The notes beneath the pieces are model-generated. The model was not told where the DNA came from and searched no databases. It worked only from the letters and a program-made list of their open reading frames with translations. Below, one piece after another: positions 11,796-25,209 of a stretch of 64,000 bases of DNA. Source of the stretch: Rhizomys pruinosus (lineage: Eukaryota; Chordata; Mammalia; Rodentia; Spalacidae); the NCBI GenBank assembly GCA_009823505.1, contig VZQC01013302.1, positions 522,788 through 586,787 on the forward strand, written 5' to 3'. Position numbers and translations under genes: made by a program. The stretch's first letter is position 1. Every line of letters begins with the position of its first letter.

Positions 11796-12503
11796 GCAAT
11801 TGTGAGTGGGAAGGTCTCCTTGTATTCCTTCTTCAGTTGCTTGTTGTTGGTGTAAAGAAAGGCTAAACAAAGGATTTGTTGGGGACAGACAGACATTTTC
11901 TGATTTTTGTTAAGATTGGCAAACACCTACAGAGACTTTGCCAGTTAGGTCCATGACACCGTCAATTTATTTTTTTGGTGTTTTTGAGACAGGTTCTCCC
12001 TGTAGTCTCAGCTGGTTTGGAACTCACTAGGTAGTCTAGGCTGGCCTTGAACTCACAGAGATCAGCCTGAGTGTCTGCCTCCCAAGTTCTGGGATTAAAG
12101 GCACATGCACCACCATGCCTGGTGACACTGTCAATTTAAATAGCGCAATCCAGAATATCCTGAAATAAATGCAACATAAAGTTGAAATGTACCAGTATGT
12201 CTGTTTTCCACCTGGAATATACATTATAATTGGAAACCTTATGCTTCTCAAAATAAATGTTATTAAATAAGCTATATCATAGTTTAAGAACTTGTTTATA
12301 GGTTTCCATTTGCCCCTTCTGAAACCAAGTATTCTTCATATTATTTCAGAAAGATTTTGAAGCTGGGGTTTGCCCACAGTAAAACTGAAGTGTATGTGTA
12401 TGTGTTGTATTTGCAATTTTCAAATTGTAATTTCCTGTGCATTTATTAAACAAAGCATTATTTTGCTATGTGCTTTATTAAAAAATTAAAATATAAAAAA
12501 AAT
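11796..12503. mobile_element. Chimeric retro-insert: inverted L1 ORF2 piece plus mRNA-like 3' end
   Basis: A perfect 16-base duplication AAAGTTGTGACACCAA (11780-11795 and 12504-12519) brackets this insert. Its first part (about 11803-11868) is L1 ORF2 in minus orientation, nearly matching 41445-41510. The remainder is plus-oriented sequence of unknown origin ending in ATTAAA-type signals and an A-rich tail. A B1 entered later at 11971-12123. The unknown part may be the 3' UTR of a cellular mRNA or an L1-transduced flank. Confidence 0.7.
11971..12123 (-). mobile_element. B1 SINE with TSD
   Basis: Minus-strand B1 from TTTTTGAGACAGGTTCTCCC to CACCACCATGCCTGG. Flanking copies GACACCGTCAATTTA (from 11955) and GACACTGTCAATTTA (from 12124) differ by one base. 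Confidence 0.93.
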
Positions 12504-12955
12504 AAAGTTGTGACACCAAATAGGTCTCCAGTGGATGCATGCACTCTAATTGAGGACACAAACTTGACATGATAGGCTCCATCTATATCCCAACAGACTG
12601 CTTTTCTATTTTACCTGATACTTACTCAAAAGAGTCACAGCTATATTTCCCTGTCACACTAACACCCTTGCATAATTTCCTTGAATAAATTATTCCTTGT
12701 CCGCTTAGTTTTGCAAGTACAATATTGGCTTTGATGACATCTAAATTCACTGATTCAGTCTGAGTATTACCAAGTAACTATCACCTACTAGACTGTTTAA
12801 CCTGACTTTTAGCGAAGTGCTTAAGACAGAAGGATGATTGTATTTATTCATCATTTTCTTATGACCTGTATTATGAATAATTAATTATTAAATAGTTCCT
12901 ATCATTGTCTGTAATTTACTGATGAGGAAATCGTGGCTTAAGAAGGTTAAATGAT

Positions 12956-13221
12956 GGGGCTGGAGAGATAGCCTAGCAGTTAAGAGCACCGACTGCTCTT
13001 GCAGAGTACCTGGGTTCGATCCCCAGCACCCACATGGCGGATAAGAACCGTCTGTAACTCCAATTCCAGGAGAACTCCAGTTCCAGGGGAATCCAAGACC
13101 CTCTTCTGACCTCCACAGCATTGCACGACATGGGTACACAGACCTACTTGCAGACAGTACATTCATACACATATAAAAATAAATAAAATTTAAAAAAAAC
13201 TTTGAAAAAAAGGGGAAAAAA
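12956..13221 (+). mobile_element. B3-type SINE with internal duplication
   Basis: Full-length element. The body reads AACTCCAATTCCAGGAG and then AACTCCAGTTCCAGGGG, a tandem copy of about 17 bases that marks a subfamily. Duplication AAGGTTAAATGA at 12943-12954 and 13222-13233. Confidence 0.93.
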
Positions 13222-13233
13222 AAGGTTAAATGA

Positions 13234-15700
13234 CTTGCCCAGTGCCAGAAAGTTAAGAAACAATGCAATCCAAATGAACTCAAATGTTCAAAATGAATGC
13301 TTTTTTCCGTTTGATCATAATATGGCCTTAAAATGTCAGATTCATTAATTTAAGTGAGCTAACTTAAAGTAATGCAAATTTTAAAGAAATTTATACCACT
13401 TACTTTAAAATTATTTGTATGTATTTTATGTGAGCAAATACTGAGTCCATTGAAATGTTCATAGAATGCCCATATCTAATCAATATCGGAAATTTGAAAA
13501 TTCAAATGAGTCTACAGACCTAGGCTTGTCATCTATGAATACTCACCCATTAAATCCCTGAGTATTCTACTAATTTCAAAAGCAAATAATGTTAAACTAT
13601 TTATCAAAGTCTATTTTGAAATGTTCCTCTAGCAAGTAAATGATGGTTATCTCTTATCAAACTTTTCAAGGTGTTCAATATGGAATCATTTATGTCAAGG
13701 AAGGAAAAGCACTGTGTAGAAAGCCTAATGCGTCCTTATTTCTGCCCATCTCTGCTTGCTATTGGGGTCAATCTCCCTCACACAATATTGTGACTGTGGG
13801 ACATTATAAAGCATCCACCATGTCGCATCCTTACAGCCACGTCTGTGAGTAAACATTCTGATGTGGTCCTGAAAACTGCCTTTTAAAATTCCAGCTGTGT
13901 TATTTCCAGGTAACTGATGAAATAGATGTGCTTACTTCATCTCTGGGCATTATTTCATTCATCTCTTAAGAAATGAGATTTTGGATTTCTCCCAGAAAAA
14001 AAGAATAATGATTCTTTACTATGAAATGCTTCAGTTTAAAATAGGTTATATTCTTTAAAGGAGGAGTAATGCCCTATGGCATCCCAGGTTTATAAGAGGG
14101 ACTAATTTCATTTAACACTAACTTTAGTGTTAACCATTACATGAAATATCTGCCAGTAAAAGTAAAAATTTTAAAGTTGTAAATAAAAAATGTGAATCCC
14201 TAAAATAAAATAAAATAAGTGAGATTTCAACTTCTTAAAGGGAGATCAAAGAGTTCATGGGAAAAGAAATAACTCCAGCCAAAAAGTGGTGGTTCCTTTA
14301 AATCCTCGACAGCAGCTACTGAAAACATGCTTCTTAAAAAAAATGCTTCCTGTTGACTTGCCAGTTCAAGAGATGCACTGGACTACTGCTCAGCTTCCTT
14401 TTCTACCACAGACAGCAGTATTTCCCAAGAGTACATCCCCCAATTTTTATCTATGTAGCCATGCATCCTAGAATCTGTTTCCAGGGAACAAAATCTAAGA
14501 CTTCACTTGAATTTTGAATGCATTGAACCTCAAATGTTCTGACATCGATTAAGAACCTGATTTTCTATTTAATGATAGTACATTGTAGGCTTTTACTGGA
14601 ATTCATATGAGATTTTTTTTTCTCCATTTGTAATTGCCTAGGAATACTGGCTTTGTTTATTCAGTTTACATACTGTGAGACTAGGATGCACAGGGAGAGA
14701 TTGCTTTTGCTTCAGTTTAGACATTTAATCTCTGTATCAGGTATTCAACATGTCAACTATTCTACTAAATTGAGAGGCAACCATTTCTCTTTATAAACAT
14801 GAATGAAGCTTGTAATGTCATAAACAGAGTAATGTGTTAAAGGGAAAAGATAACTTTGATTTAGGGATACCAAATCAAGATTTTTGTTGGTAGGGGCTCA
14901 TGGAATCTTCTAAAAATTCAGAGATGGTCCCAAAGTCTCTAAGGGCAACGTGAAAACCTTGGAGGAAAAAGTCTTGCCTTGAAGCTATACTTAGTCAGAA
15001 AGTTCTGGTTCATGTGAATATATTGTGGTGTATTCACATGAATAAAACATTGCTCAGAACCCTGAGAAGTCAAATAGGACAGATTACTGCAATCCTTAGG
15101 AAATAGCAGCCTATCAACATATATTTGCTTTAGAATAGCAGGTAGCTAACAACAAAGTTTAAGAGTGAAGAACATATTTAATAGAAGAACTTAAAGCTAG
15201 AAGTTAGAGGCACTTTGGAGAAGAACTATCTTTTTAATCATTTTATTCCTTTTTCTTCCTTTTTATATTTGAAATTAAGTTAATTCATCATACCTATAAA
15301 TAATACTGAAAATTCCTAAGTTTCGTTGAAATATTTCATTGGTAACAATTTCTAGAAAATAGAAAATTGATTCTAATTCCCCACACAGGATCACTACTGA
15401 AACTTGGGATCAGACCTCGAGGTAAGAGCTGACAGTCCAGTAAATGACTGGTCCAGCCTCAGATTGTCACAAATGTGAAAACTGGAAGTTCCCTGGGTAA
15501 CGCTCTGTATTAAGTTAAAATATGACTCCTAATTTTTGGTAATAGGAAAAAAATATATAGAACATAGTAAGCACAAGCATTTTGTAGACTACAAAGTACA
15601 TGTTAAGAAAAAATAATAGACCTAAAATTAGGTAATTTTACTTAGATTTCTAAATGGTCAGTGTAGCTCAGTGTGTGTCTGCAGGACCCTTCACATTTAG
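13234..15700. other. Unassigned sequence, no gene seen
   Basis: Mostly AT-rich DNA with no recognisable SINE, LTR or long open frame. Short frames at 13640-13852 and 14286-14471 have no motif I recognise. It could include single-copy intergenic or intronic sequence. Confidence 0.4.
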
Positions 15701-15704
15701 CAAG

Positions 15705-16140
15705 CATTCTGCACTGACTACCTCCTTCTGTTTAAGGTTCTTGACAGCCTCTTTCTCTTTCGGCTGCTTTTCTAACTAGGGTCTTGGAGCCTCCAACTCC
15801 TGATATTCCTAAATTAGCTGCTGTAACTCCCTCTGCTACCTAGCTGTCGCTTCTACCACTTGACACCAAGGAAGAATTCTAAATGAGTATGCTTGCTGTC
15901 ACTCCAAGGTCTGTGCCTTTTTCTTCAGTTCCTTGTTTAGCTCTCTCTCAAGTACAGCCCATCTTGTTCTTTGCAGCTGTTTCTTCAGAAATGCCTTTTA
16001 CTTGAGGAACTGGGAAGTAAGCACCCTGCTCCTTGGCAGCTGTCTCAGCTTAGATTTTCTTTCTCCCTCTGAATAGTTTCATCTCCTAGATCTTCTTTGC
16101 TAAGGAGATATGTTTCATTGCCTGGGAGTGCAGTTTCAAA
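15705..16140 (-). pseudogene. Possible decayed retrocopy of a coiled-coil protein mRNA
   Basis: Read on the minus strand, this less AT-rich block gives lysine- and glutamate-rich peptide runs (for example LLSKEDLGDETIQREKEN near 16108-16055) interrupted by stops and frameshifts. That look suits a degenerate copy of a coiled-coil coding sequence. I do not recognise the parent and see no tail, so this is tentative. Confidence 0.25.
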
Positions 16141-16480
16141 TAATAAGAGATTTCTCCAAATGAAATTGAGGATTTTTTTTCCAAGCCTGTGAAGAAGCTC
16201 ATGGGGAGGGAGGGGTGGGAGAGGGACACGGGTCTATATTTGATTAATGTATATTTAATTGATGTGAGTTCAACAAGTATCCAATTTTGCTCAGACTCTG
16301 CCTACAGGTTACATGGTGTTTTAGGACTTAGTAAAAGTAAATATGTGTATATTAAACAACATTGGTTTAAAGGTTCTGATAAAAACGGTAATGCACCTTA
16401 GTTAATAGGAAATATAAATTCTTATCATCCACATTAGTTTTACTTAAAATCTGTATAACAATAACTTTGGGATTGGCACA

Positions 16481-17521
16481 TTTTTTTTTTCAAGAAAGCC
16501 CAAGTGACTTTAATGATTTATAATAAATAAAAGTAAAGATTAAATCCAGTATAGAAAAATGAAAATTACAAGCACTTCTGTCTCAGTACAACCTCAAGTG
16601 ATAAGTGGCTAAGATAAACCAATTGTATAGAAATTAGTATCTAGAAGACTCAGAAATAATAACACTAGTAGGGAAAGGGAAATGAGAGGGAGGGGGAATA
16701 AACCAAGCAAACGAACAAACATGAACAGGAATCTCCAAAGTTGTTTTTGTTGTTGTTTTGTTTGTTTGTTTTTTTGGTGCTTTTGAGACAGTGTCTCCCT
16801 GTAGCTCCAGCTGTCCTGGAACTCACTATGTAGACCAGGCTGGCCTTGAACTCACAGAGATCCCCTGCCTCTGACTCTGCCTCCTGAGTGCTGGGATTAA
16901 AGGTCTGTGACACCACGCCCGGCCCTCCAAAGGTGTTTTTAAAAACAGGAATTCATAGCAAGGAACAGACAGAATCCTAACCAGGAAAAAGACCTGTGAT
17001 CCAACAGAAAGCAACTCAAGGTCAGAGTAAGTAACAGGACAACCCAAACCCAAACCTCACATTACTTAAGCCAGGTGTTATCTGACCCCTGAGATTCACC
17101 AGGAATGAAACCCAAGCCCAACACCAAGAGCTGTAGGCTTGCTGAGCTATGTCACCCTGGAAAGTCAGGGTCAGAAAAATGTATTATTTGTTCACATAAT
17201 GTACCTATCGACATGAAAAAGTAATCTGTCAAAGGTTTTGTGTAAAACACATTTTCAAATGATCAGCAGAACATCAAAACTTTCTTGGTAAGTGAAGCTC
17301 GAAGTGATAAGCTTTTCAGGCTCTTGGTGCTCTGAACTAGGGCCATGCTATAGATCCAGTGCTGTCAGGCTGTTAGGCTGCTCATGAGGGACACAACTGG
17401 CAGTTTTCAAAGTATCCCTTTGCCCAAACTAGTATTAAAAATCTAAGGTTGTACTGAGACAGAAGTGCTTGTAATTTTCATTTTTCTATACTGGATTTAA
17501 TCTTTACTTTTATTTATTATT
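16481..17521 (-). pseudogene. Antisense retrocopy-like segment with poly-T edge
   Basis: The left edge is a run of T (16481-16490). On the minus strand it reads as an mRNA 3' end with ATTAAA 18 bases before a poly-A tail. A stretch of about 77 bases at its left (about 16512-16601) recurs in inverted form at 17445-17521. The parent mRNA is not recognised and no long frame is open. Copy B (31353 on) shows the uninterrupted target, so this DNA was inserted into copy A. Confidence 0.55.
16749..16924 (-). mobile_element. B1 SINE with TSD
   Basis: Minus-strand full B1 ending in CACCACGCCCGGCC. Flanking copies CTCCAAAGTTGTTTTT (16733-16748) and CTCCAAAGGTGTTTTT (16925-16940) differ at one base. Confidence 0.93.
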
Positions 17522-17880
17522 CAATTTCTGGGAAGATTTGCCAAAGTTCTCTTCTTTAAAAGGCAGTTTAAAATGATTAGCCTGCTGATTCACAATGATA
17601 GCTCACAGGCCAGATGGGCAAACTACCAGTGTGGGCGAGCTCAGGTATGCCCTGTCTACTTCCCCACCTTGACCGTTTTAGTATCAGGAGAACACATTTC
17701 ACTCTTACCCCTGTATTTGTTCCTATGGCCATTTTGTAGGGTATGAGAAAAATATTATGAATCAAGTAATCTCCAAGTTCTGTCTACCCATCAACCTAAA
17801 ATCTGAACAAAATTAAAACTAAGTTTAAGACCAACCTGGTAGAAAGATTGTCTCAAAACAAATAAAAGCCTGGGGATACA
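17522..17880. other. Unassigned insert sequence next to the TEMP retrocopy
   Basis: Lies between the inverted repeat arm and the GC-richer retrocopy. At 17826-17862 a short B1-like tail (GACCAACCTGGTAGAAAGAT...TCTCAAAACAAA) is visible. Nothing else is recognised. Confidence 0.35.
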
Positions 17881-19070
<1,190 letters not shown>

Positions 19071-19159
19071 CTTGTTCTCTATAATTTTTCTGTCATATAG
19101 TATCATCTTGTAGCATTCTCTTTTACCTGTAGGATGATTTAACTTAAAAAATTAAGTTT

Positions 19160-19399
19160 GGGGCTGGAGAGATGGCCTAGTGGTTAAGAGCGCTGACCAC
19201 TCTTGCAGAGGACCCGGGTTTGATCCCCAGCACCCACATGGCGGCTGAGAACCATCAGTAACTCCAATTCCAGAACTCCAGTTCCAGGGGATTCCGAGAG
19301 CCTCTTCTGACCTCCGCGGCATTGCACGACACGGGTGCACAGACCTACACGCAAAACAGTACATTCATACACATAAATAAATAAAATTAAAAAATTAAA
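19160..19399 (+). mobile_element. B3-type SINE in copy A
   Basis: Head GGGGCTGGAGAGATGGCC, B3 body with a partial internal duplication (AACTCCAATTCCAG followed by AACTCCAGTTCCAGGGG) and an A-rich tail. Flanks ATTAAGTTTG and AAATTGTTTG are a likely decayed duplication. The uninterrupted site is at about 31494-31504. Confidence 0.92.
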
Positions 19400-19808
19400 A
19401 AAATTGTTTGTTTCCCAAGTTAATGACATATACTCACCCAAAATAACTTAGGTGAATTTGATGAAATCTGTGCCTTGATTCCTGCCTATAGGTACATGTA
19501 CTACAAATGCCTTTTTGAGACTCACGGGTCAAAAACCTAAAATAAAAAGGGGGGATACAGATATATATGAAACATTTTTGTCAAAAACTTTGCAATTCAA
19601 ATCTTAAAACTAACTACTGGAAAAGATTTGTATGTTCCCACAGGTCAAAATGTCAGCAACTTAACAGCTGAGAAAGAAAAGACACAGCTTTGCATTGTGT
19701 AGGATGTACCAGGAAGTGCCAGCAGAAAGGTTGGCCTGTCTGAACATTGAAAGGAATAAAAGCCTCAGACTGCTATAGGCATCAAACCCCTCTGTGGATC
19801 CTACTTGT

Positions 19809-20066
19809 TTTTTTTTTAATTTTTTTATTAATTTTATTTATTTCTGTATGTGTATGAATGTACTGTCTGCATGCAGGTCTGTGCACCCGTGTCGTGCAAT
19901 GCCGCGGAGGTCAGAAGAGGGTCTCGGATTCCCCTGGAACTGGAGTTCTCCTGGAATTGGAGTCTCAGACGGTTCTCGGCCGCCATGTGGGTGCTGGGGA
20001 TCGAACCCGGGTCCTCTGTAAGAGCGGTCAGCAACTCTAAAACCGATAGCCCATCTCTCCAGCCCT
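19809..20066 (-). mobile_element. B3-type SINE, minus strand
   Basis: Reads T-rich tail, then GTGCACCCGTGTCGTGCAAT, then the doubled AACTCCAG motif in reverse, ending CCATCTCTCCAGCCC. Flanks TGGATCCTACTTGT and TGGAATACACTTGT are an imperfect target-site duplication. The 60-86 codon frames through it are SINE artefacts. Confidence 0.92.
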
Positions 20067-20500
20067 GGTGGAATACACTTGTGAACAGACTATTTTATAA
20101 TGAGTCCTAAAACGAAACTTACCTTCTAGGTGCGTGCAAAGGTTTAATAGGAGAGATGTTCTTCCCTCTCTTTCATTGAACAAGGAGGAATATGATGCTG
20201 ATGAGTCGTTCTCTAACTGTAAATTGGAGCCAACTTGTCATAGAGGTAATGTCTTTATAAAACTGGTAAAACCACCTTCATTAATTGACTAATTGACATA
20301 GAAACTGTGAAAGAACTATTACTCTATTCAAACCAAATATAATCATAAAGGTTCCTTAAGCTGTTGCACTTAATCAAAATATGATTGATACAGGAGCTCT
20401 GACATCAGAAGGATTATTCACCAAGGAGATGTGGGACACAGGGACAAGCCCCACTAAAGGGAATGGCCCTGTAAACTGAGATACCTGCAAGAAGAGGGAA

Positions 20501-20645
20501 CCGGGCATGGATGGCCGACACCCTTTAATCCAAACACTGTGGGAGGTGGAGGCAGGCGGATCTTTGTGTGTCCAAGGCCATCCTGGTCAACAAGTGAGTT
20601 CCAGGCAGCTGGGGCATACAGGGAGAACCCTGTCTCGAAAAGACC

Positions 20646-20673
<28 letters not shown>
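20501..20673 (+). mobile_element. B1 SINE with long poly-A
   Basis: B1 from CCGGGCATGG to an A run of about 29 bases (20646-20674). Flanks AAGAAGAGGG and AGAAGAGAGG derive from the interrupted extension, which is uninterrupted at the equivalent point in copies B and C. Confidence 0.9.
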
Positions 20674-20676
<3 letters not shown>

Positions 20677-21568
20677 AGAGAGGCAATAAGGCCCTGCTGT
20701 CGAAGAAGACCTAATGTAAGCATGGGAAAGATGTATTGAGACCACACTTGCAAGTGTACAGTTGGTCTCTGGAATACCAGAGATTGTTACCAAAGGCCAC
20801 TAAACCAATAAAGCAAATCAAGCCAATGAAGCAATCAACCAATCAAGCAAGACTCCTCTGTCAGCACTAGCTACACTTCACCTGTCTGGAAATACTGTGC
20901 AGCAGTGGCAGCCATATGTCTGTATATCCCAAATCTAATTGGCTATTAGCTCTCTCCTTGGAGGGATAACCCATGGCTGATACCACAAGCTTACATCCTG
21001 TAGTGGTTAGGAGATGTTATAAGCCACAGTAAGACCCTGTCACATTTTACAGGAAAAAAATGTAATTCATAGATTAACATACCATCCAAATATCTGTATC
21101 TATACCAAAGTAACCTACCATAACAATTAGTACTGTTTACATATCTATAGATCTAAATGCCTGTGCTTCATTAGTAGGACTGAAAGGTTATTTCTGGACA
21201 AACTGTCAGCCTGTGAAAAGAAACAGACAGAATTGACCAAAGTCCTAAACTACAGCTCCAGAGAAAGTAGACTGTTTTGCTTCTCGTCCACCTGTGCCCC
21301 TTTTCTAAGCCTAGGGAACAATCTGCAGAAGAGGGAGCATGGTAGAATGTAAGGGCTGCAATTGGGGTGAATGGTGAAACTACAGCAATATAGACTGGAC
21401 ACTTATTTGATCAACTTGATTGAACATACAAGCCCCCCAGCTGGATGGTGGGACTCTTGGGCTGTGTGGGTTTGGGCACAACTGCTTGCAAATTGGTTTT
21501 ACATGAAGGATGCTTGTACTCATAAATTATTAGTTATTGTTAAAAAGTGAAAAAAAGAAGAGATTTCT

Positions 21569-22958
21569 TGTTTGCTAGAGCTGTACTTGAAGGTCTGTGG
21601 GCTCAGGGGCATATCTCAGCCCCTTCATTCTATCTCCCGTATTCTTATAAACTCTCCTTCTGCAGCCTTCACCATTCTTTCTACCCCAAATAAAGGATTT
21701 GTTTTCATTATGTTTCATCAAATAACTTTCCTTCTTAGTTCCTATTGTTTTGCAACAACTTTCTTGCATGATTTGAGCTTCTCTGTTGGGTCAGCATCCT
21801 CAGTACTATCGATGTCTTTCCTTTCACTGTGCTCCCCAACTCTCATGGCATCTCAGATTGGAAACATAATTTAAAACATTGAGACATAGTTAATCACAGT
21901 GACTCTTGCCTGTGACACCAGCACTTGGAGGATAGAAGCAGCAGAGTCAGTAGCTCAAGGTTAATCTCAGCTATATAGAAGGTTTGAGGCTTGCCTAGGC
22001 TATGTGAAGGAAACCCTATCTTAAAAACAGAAAAAATAATAGCATTAAAACATAGTGCCTGTTAAGAGAAAGGTCTGGGGTTCTCAGCAAACCTGAAGGA
22101 AGAACAAATTATCAGTTCTTGGGGGCAATTTAGAAATTAATCAACATAGACAATTATTCTTTATTCGTATACAAAAGCCTTTTTGCATACCTATTGTATT
22201 CAGATACTTTATACTGGTCTTGGAAAAGCTCTGTGCATAGATAAAAAGTGTGGTTTATAATTTGCAGTGTGCTCACCACAATCCCACCAGCTGCCGTCTC
22301 AATTTTCAAAAGGTGAAAGAACAGTGGTTCCAGTGTTGATTTAACTTGCTGTGACCTAACTTTCAGGGAATGTGCCATCAGTTCCAGTTTCTTCTCCCAG
22401 TAAACTCCAAACCCAACCTTTGGTAAAGTAACCATGTTATACCGAAATTGTCTTGGGAAACAAATTGCCAACTTTTAGAAGGCAGAGCCTCACAAGTAAC
22501 CCCAGAGCTGAAAGCAGTGTAAATACGGGTTCTCAGTAAAGAGTCCCCAAAGATTTTTCTTACACAAGTACTTCATTCTAAAGTCTGGGAAAACAATGCA
22601 AATGATTTTCATAAGTTTCTCACTTTCAATGGCTTAATGTTTTAGTGAACAAAACAGAAAATCTTCCCATAAGCATACAAAATGAATAAAGTACTTATTG
22701 GCTGTGGGGGGGGGTTAGATGAGCGAGTATGTTTCTACTTGCTGTATCTGAATATCTCACTTAAACAATGTGATAGGAGGAAGGACTTAATTGGTTCATA
22801 GTTTCAGAAATCCTAGTCCATCATGACAGCAAGAATCGTGGTAGACAGGAAGCTGTGAGAACACATTTTATCCCCCAAGAGATACAACTTATGGGATAGT
22901 GCCTCTCCCATTCAAAAGTACCACACATTTATTTTAAGCAGTTACTGAATGACACCTT
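21569..22958. other. Unassigned sequence with an old 7SL-type SINE
   Basis: At 21896-22050 an old 7SL-derived SINE is visible on the plus strand (CACCAGCACTTGGAGGATAGA, then GAGGCTTGCCTAGGCTATGTG and an A-rich end). A 105-codon minus frame at 22154-22471 has no motif I recognise and is not called as a gene. The remainder is unassigned. Confidence 0.4.
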
Positions 22959-23202
22959 CTTTTTTTAATTTTATTTATTTTTGTATGTGTATGAATGTAC
23001 TGCCTGCATGTAGGTTTGTGCACCTGTGTCGTGCAATTCCGCGGAGGTCAGAAGAGGGTCTCGGATTCCCCTGGAACTGAAGTTCTCCTGGAATTGGAGT
23101 TACAGACGGTTCTCAGCCGCCATGTGGGTGCTGGGGATCGAACCCGGGTCCTCTGCAAGAGTAGCCGGTGCTCTTAAACCACTAAGCTATCTCTCCAGCC
23201 CC
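22959..23202 (-). mobile_element. B3-type SINE with internal duplication
   Basis: Minus-strand full-length copy ending in CTATCTCTCCAGCCCC. The duplicated AACTCCAG block is present. Flanks ACTGAATGACACCTT (22944-22958) and ACTGATTGACACTTT (23203-23217) form an imperfect duplication. Confidence 0.93.
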
Positions 23203-24196
23203 ACTGATTGACACTTTCTACACAGGGGTGGAGGCACTAAGCAAACAGCCAACAGTAGATAAATAAACTTCCTCAGCTTGAGAGACTGCCCAAAGATTAA
23301 ACATTCTGCCCTGAGCTACTGTAGCATGTCTTTTTTGTTATTTAAGCTGCTCCTAGACTTAGCAATCAACACCTAAGATCACTGAGGTACATTCCAAAAC
23401 AAGTCAAATAATGTAAAGGATGCCAAATCACAAAATAATATAATACACTCCAATGGACGTATCAGTTAGATTTAACTTTAATTAGAGCTTTAAAGTATTT
23501 GCTTCAGAACTTTATTATTATTATCATTATTAATATTATTATTAGTTAGTATTTATTGTCTGTGTGTGCACACGTGGGTGGTATATGTGATATATGCTTG
23601 TGCACATGTGGGGTATGTGAAGGGCAAAAGTTGATGATAAGATGTCTTCACCAATGCCTTTCCACCTTCCTTTTGTGAGAAAAGGTCTCTAACTGAACTT
23701 GGAGTTCAATGGCTGGTTGGCCAGCATGCTCCTGGGATCTGACTAATTTTAACTGCCCCTGCCCATGTTGGGTTACAATGGAGTCGTGCCACACCCAGGT
23801 TTTGTGGAGGTTCTACATATCCTATCTCAGGCCCCCATGTTTTCACTCCAAGCACTTGACACTACAACTTTTCACAGAACAAAGACAGCTAAATTACCAC
23901 TTTTCTTGTTCGTTTTTCCCCACTCAATCAAAGAATAGCACTATTGATTATGCATAATATGCTTATTGGTAATTTTAAAAACATTTGCATGGTTTAGTAT
24001 TCATAAATATCATGCTTTATTAATCCTCGGCCATTTAGCCTTTTACCATGCTTACACATGTAGCAATATATTTATGTAATGTGAAGCTAATATTATTAAT
24101 TAGTATGCAACCCAACTGTAATATATCACTTTATTTTTCATTTTGAGATATTGAGGTTGCTTAAAATACTAATTTAAGAAACACACATATTGCCTT

Positions 24197-24635
24197 ATGC
24201 AAATGAGAATGCATTTCTCTAGATATTTAGAAATAAGTTTTTTTTTTCAGCAAAGCAGGGTAGAATTTAAAATCAAACACACAACCAAAATGGTCAGGTC
24301 ACAGTGCAAAAACAATAATAATGTGGAGAACCAAGACAGTAATACATTTCCACCAATCCCAGTGTCCTGTAGAAGTGTTCTACAGTGAGAACTACCCAGA
24401 GAAATCCCATTACACAGAGTTTAACAGAACAATCATAACCATGATCAAAGAATCCCACAAGCAACTCAAAGAACTCAAAGAAGATTGGAATAAACTTCTG
24501 ACTGAAGCTGGAGAAAATATAAATACATGGTTGAATGAACTGACAAAGACAATTCAAGATTTTAAAAGTGAAAGAGATATAAATGTTGAAGAACTAAGTT
24601 TTAAAGTTTTAACATTGGTAATTGTTTCTGATTAG
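24197..24635 (+). mobile_element. LINE-1 ORF1 remnant
   Basis: A plus-strand frame at 24321-24635 reads with the coiled-coil-like composition of rodent L1 ORF1 (IKESHKQLKELKEDWNKL and a following NTWLNELTKTIQDFK block). Just upstream, MVRSQCKNNNNVENQDS in another frame resembles an ORF1 N-terminus, so a frameshift separates them. The nucleic-acid-chaperone half is missing, and no ORF2 follows. Confidence 0.6.
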
Positions 24636-25165
24636 GTGATGTTTAGAGTTTGATGTGACTGAGGGCCTTGCAGGCACTGATGGTGCAATTTACCAGGCTA
24701 TTCACAGTCGCTCCTGTCAGATCTCTGCTGTACTGTCTTCCTCAGTGGTCATTAGGAAGTACATGTTGCTTCTCACCCTTTGTGCTTTATGTATACATCT
24801 ACACATTTATGTAAATGCCTATCAACATGTAATCACATCAATGAAACAGTCCTGTAAAGACTTGCTTCCTGAAAATATCAAGACATGGCATGGAAGTATA
24901 TTAACTGAATATTGCTAACTGACTTATTATAGAGCAAAGTACTGTGTGAGGTAGGGACTGCATACTATGTAATTTCATGTGTTATATGGTACCCATTTAT
25001 AATATTACAGTTATCTCTATGGGATATTCAACCACATATCTTAAAGTAAAGCAAATTCATTGAAGACATATAAATGGCTCGGCCTTGAGAACATGAATGT
25101 AAGTGTGTCAAACAGGGTCTTCCTTTTCATTAAATTATTTCCAGGACTTTATAATAATTTCTAAT

Positions 25166-25169
<4 letters not shown>

Positions 25170-25207
<38 letters not shown>
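25170..25207. repeat. (TA)n microsatellite
   Basis: About 19 uninterrupted TA units. Confidence 0.95.

Positions 25208-25209
<2 letters not shown>

Larger units (their letters stand above)
11380..12640 (+). mobile_element. Old L1 3' UTR remnant, interrupted
   Basis: GAGCAGAATGATTGTAAGAGCCAGAGG and ACCTCAAGCCATACAAAATCC are signatures of old rodent L1 3' UTRs. The target continues on the far side of a 0.7 kb insertion as TAGGTCTCCAGTGGATGCATGC. The insertion is annotated separately. Confidence 0.55.

Noticed and set aside
19794..20110. Overlapping plus-strand frames of 60-86 codons repeated at several places
   Set aside because: These are reverse-strand readings of B3 SINEs; the same peptide recurs at each minus- or plus-strand copy.
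22154..22471. 105-codon minus frame as a retrogene
   Set aside because: I considered similarity to a cytoskeletal protein but could not align any block convincingly. No poly-A tail or signal was found.
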